14,810 nt of DNA from an uncultured Alphaproteobacteria bacterium. GTDB taxonomy: Bacteria > Pseudomonadota > Alphaproteobacteria > UBA9655. The DNA lies in the NCBI GenBank assembly GCA_937967795.1, contig CALBSK010000076.1:1-14810 (forward strand), given 5' to 3'. Of the stretch, positions 14,734 through 14,810 are shown one piece after another; the stretch's first letter is position 1, and each line of letters starts with the position of its first letter. The notes below the pieces were generated by a model, which did not search any database, was not told the origin of the DNA, and was given only the letters and a program-made list of their open reading frames with translations. The position numbers and the translations under genes were made by a program.

Positions 14734-14799
14734 AGAAGGTGGTGAAAAAAATTAAATATAGTATTTCTCGGATAAGTTGAGAGCGCACTGGAAGAATTC

Positions 14800-14810
14800 A
14801 TGAGATCCTG
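14800..14810 (+). CDS. Possible start of the next gene (only a few codons in window)
   Basis: ATG at 14800 is preceded by GGAAGAA at about 5 bases, a plausible ribosome binding site, and the frame is open to the window edge. Only three codons are visible, so nothing can be said of the product. The 66 bases after the rnr stop show no hairpin terminator, so the operon may continue. Confidence 0.25.

Noticed and set aside
14739..14780. A GTG-started 13-codon ORF right after rnr
   Set aside because: It ends in TGA after 13 codons. The frame is open beyond that stop to the window edge, but there is no evidence of a decayed gene from so few bases.

Overview
The window looks like a stretch of chromosome from a Gram-negative alphaproteobacterium with moderately low GC. 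The best taxonomic evidence is the co-directional, overlapping block plsY-dprA-topA-rnr, an order I know from many alphaproteobacteria. Envelope genes (RND pump, entericidin-type lipoprotein, CpoB/YbgF) and type VI secretion parts (TssF, TssG) confirm a two-membrane cell. AT-rich coding, a T6SS and several small lineage-specific secreted proteins would fit a host-associated lineage such as the Holosporales, but that is inference and cannot be settled from this sequence.

Layout. (1) Positions 2-1423, plus strand: the C-terminal part of an RND efflux permease cut by the window edge. (2) Positions 1389-3047, minus strand: a tight run of five small envelope-type genes. In transcription order these are a secreted Cys-rich 128-residue protein, an entericidin-like lipoprotein with a Cys/His tail, an ElaB/YqjD (DUF883)-like tail-anchored coiled-coil protein, a YqjE-like membrane protein, and a 46-residue very basic ORF that overlaps the 3' end of the RND gene. 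(3) Positions 3325-6110, plus strand: tssF and tssG, overlapping, with no other T6SS gene visible. (4) Positions 6122-7248, minus strand: a DoxX-type membrane protein and CpoB/YbgF, the latter with a good sigma70-type promoter. (5) Positions 7338-8356, minus strand: two small secreted proteins, one with 16 cysteines followed by a strong intrinsic terminator, the other ending in a CGSC motif. (6) Positions 8523-14733, plus strand: plsY-dprA-topA-rnr, each gene overlapping the next by 4 to 20 bases, so almost certainly one operon covering phospholipid synthesis, DNA uptake/processing, DNA supercoiling and RNA decay.

No tRNA, rRNA, CRISPR array, insertion sequence or prophage was seen. The housekeeping genes look ordinary and intact. 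The unusual content is the set of small secreted or membrane proteins on the minus strand (regions 2 and 5), several with unrecognised Cys-rich motifs, and the isolated tssF-tssG pair. No intergenic stretch exceeds 300 bases; the largest is about 277 bases between 3048 and 3324.
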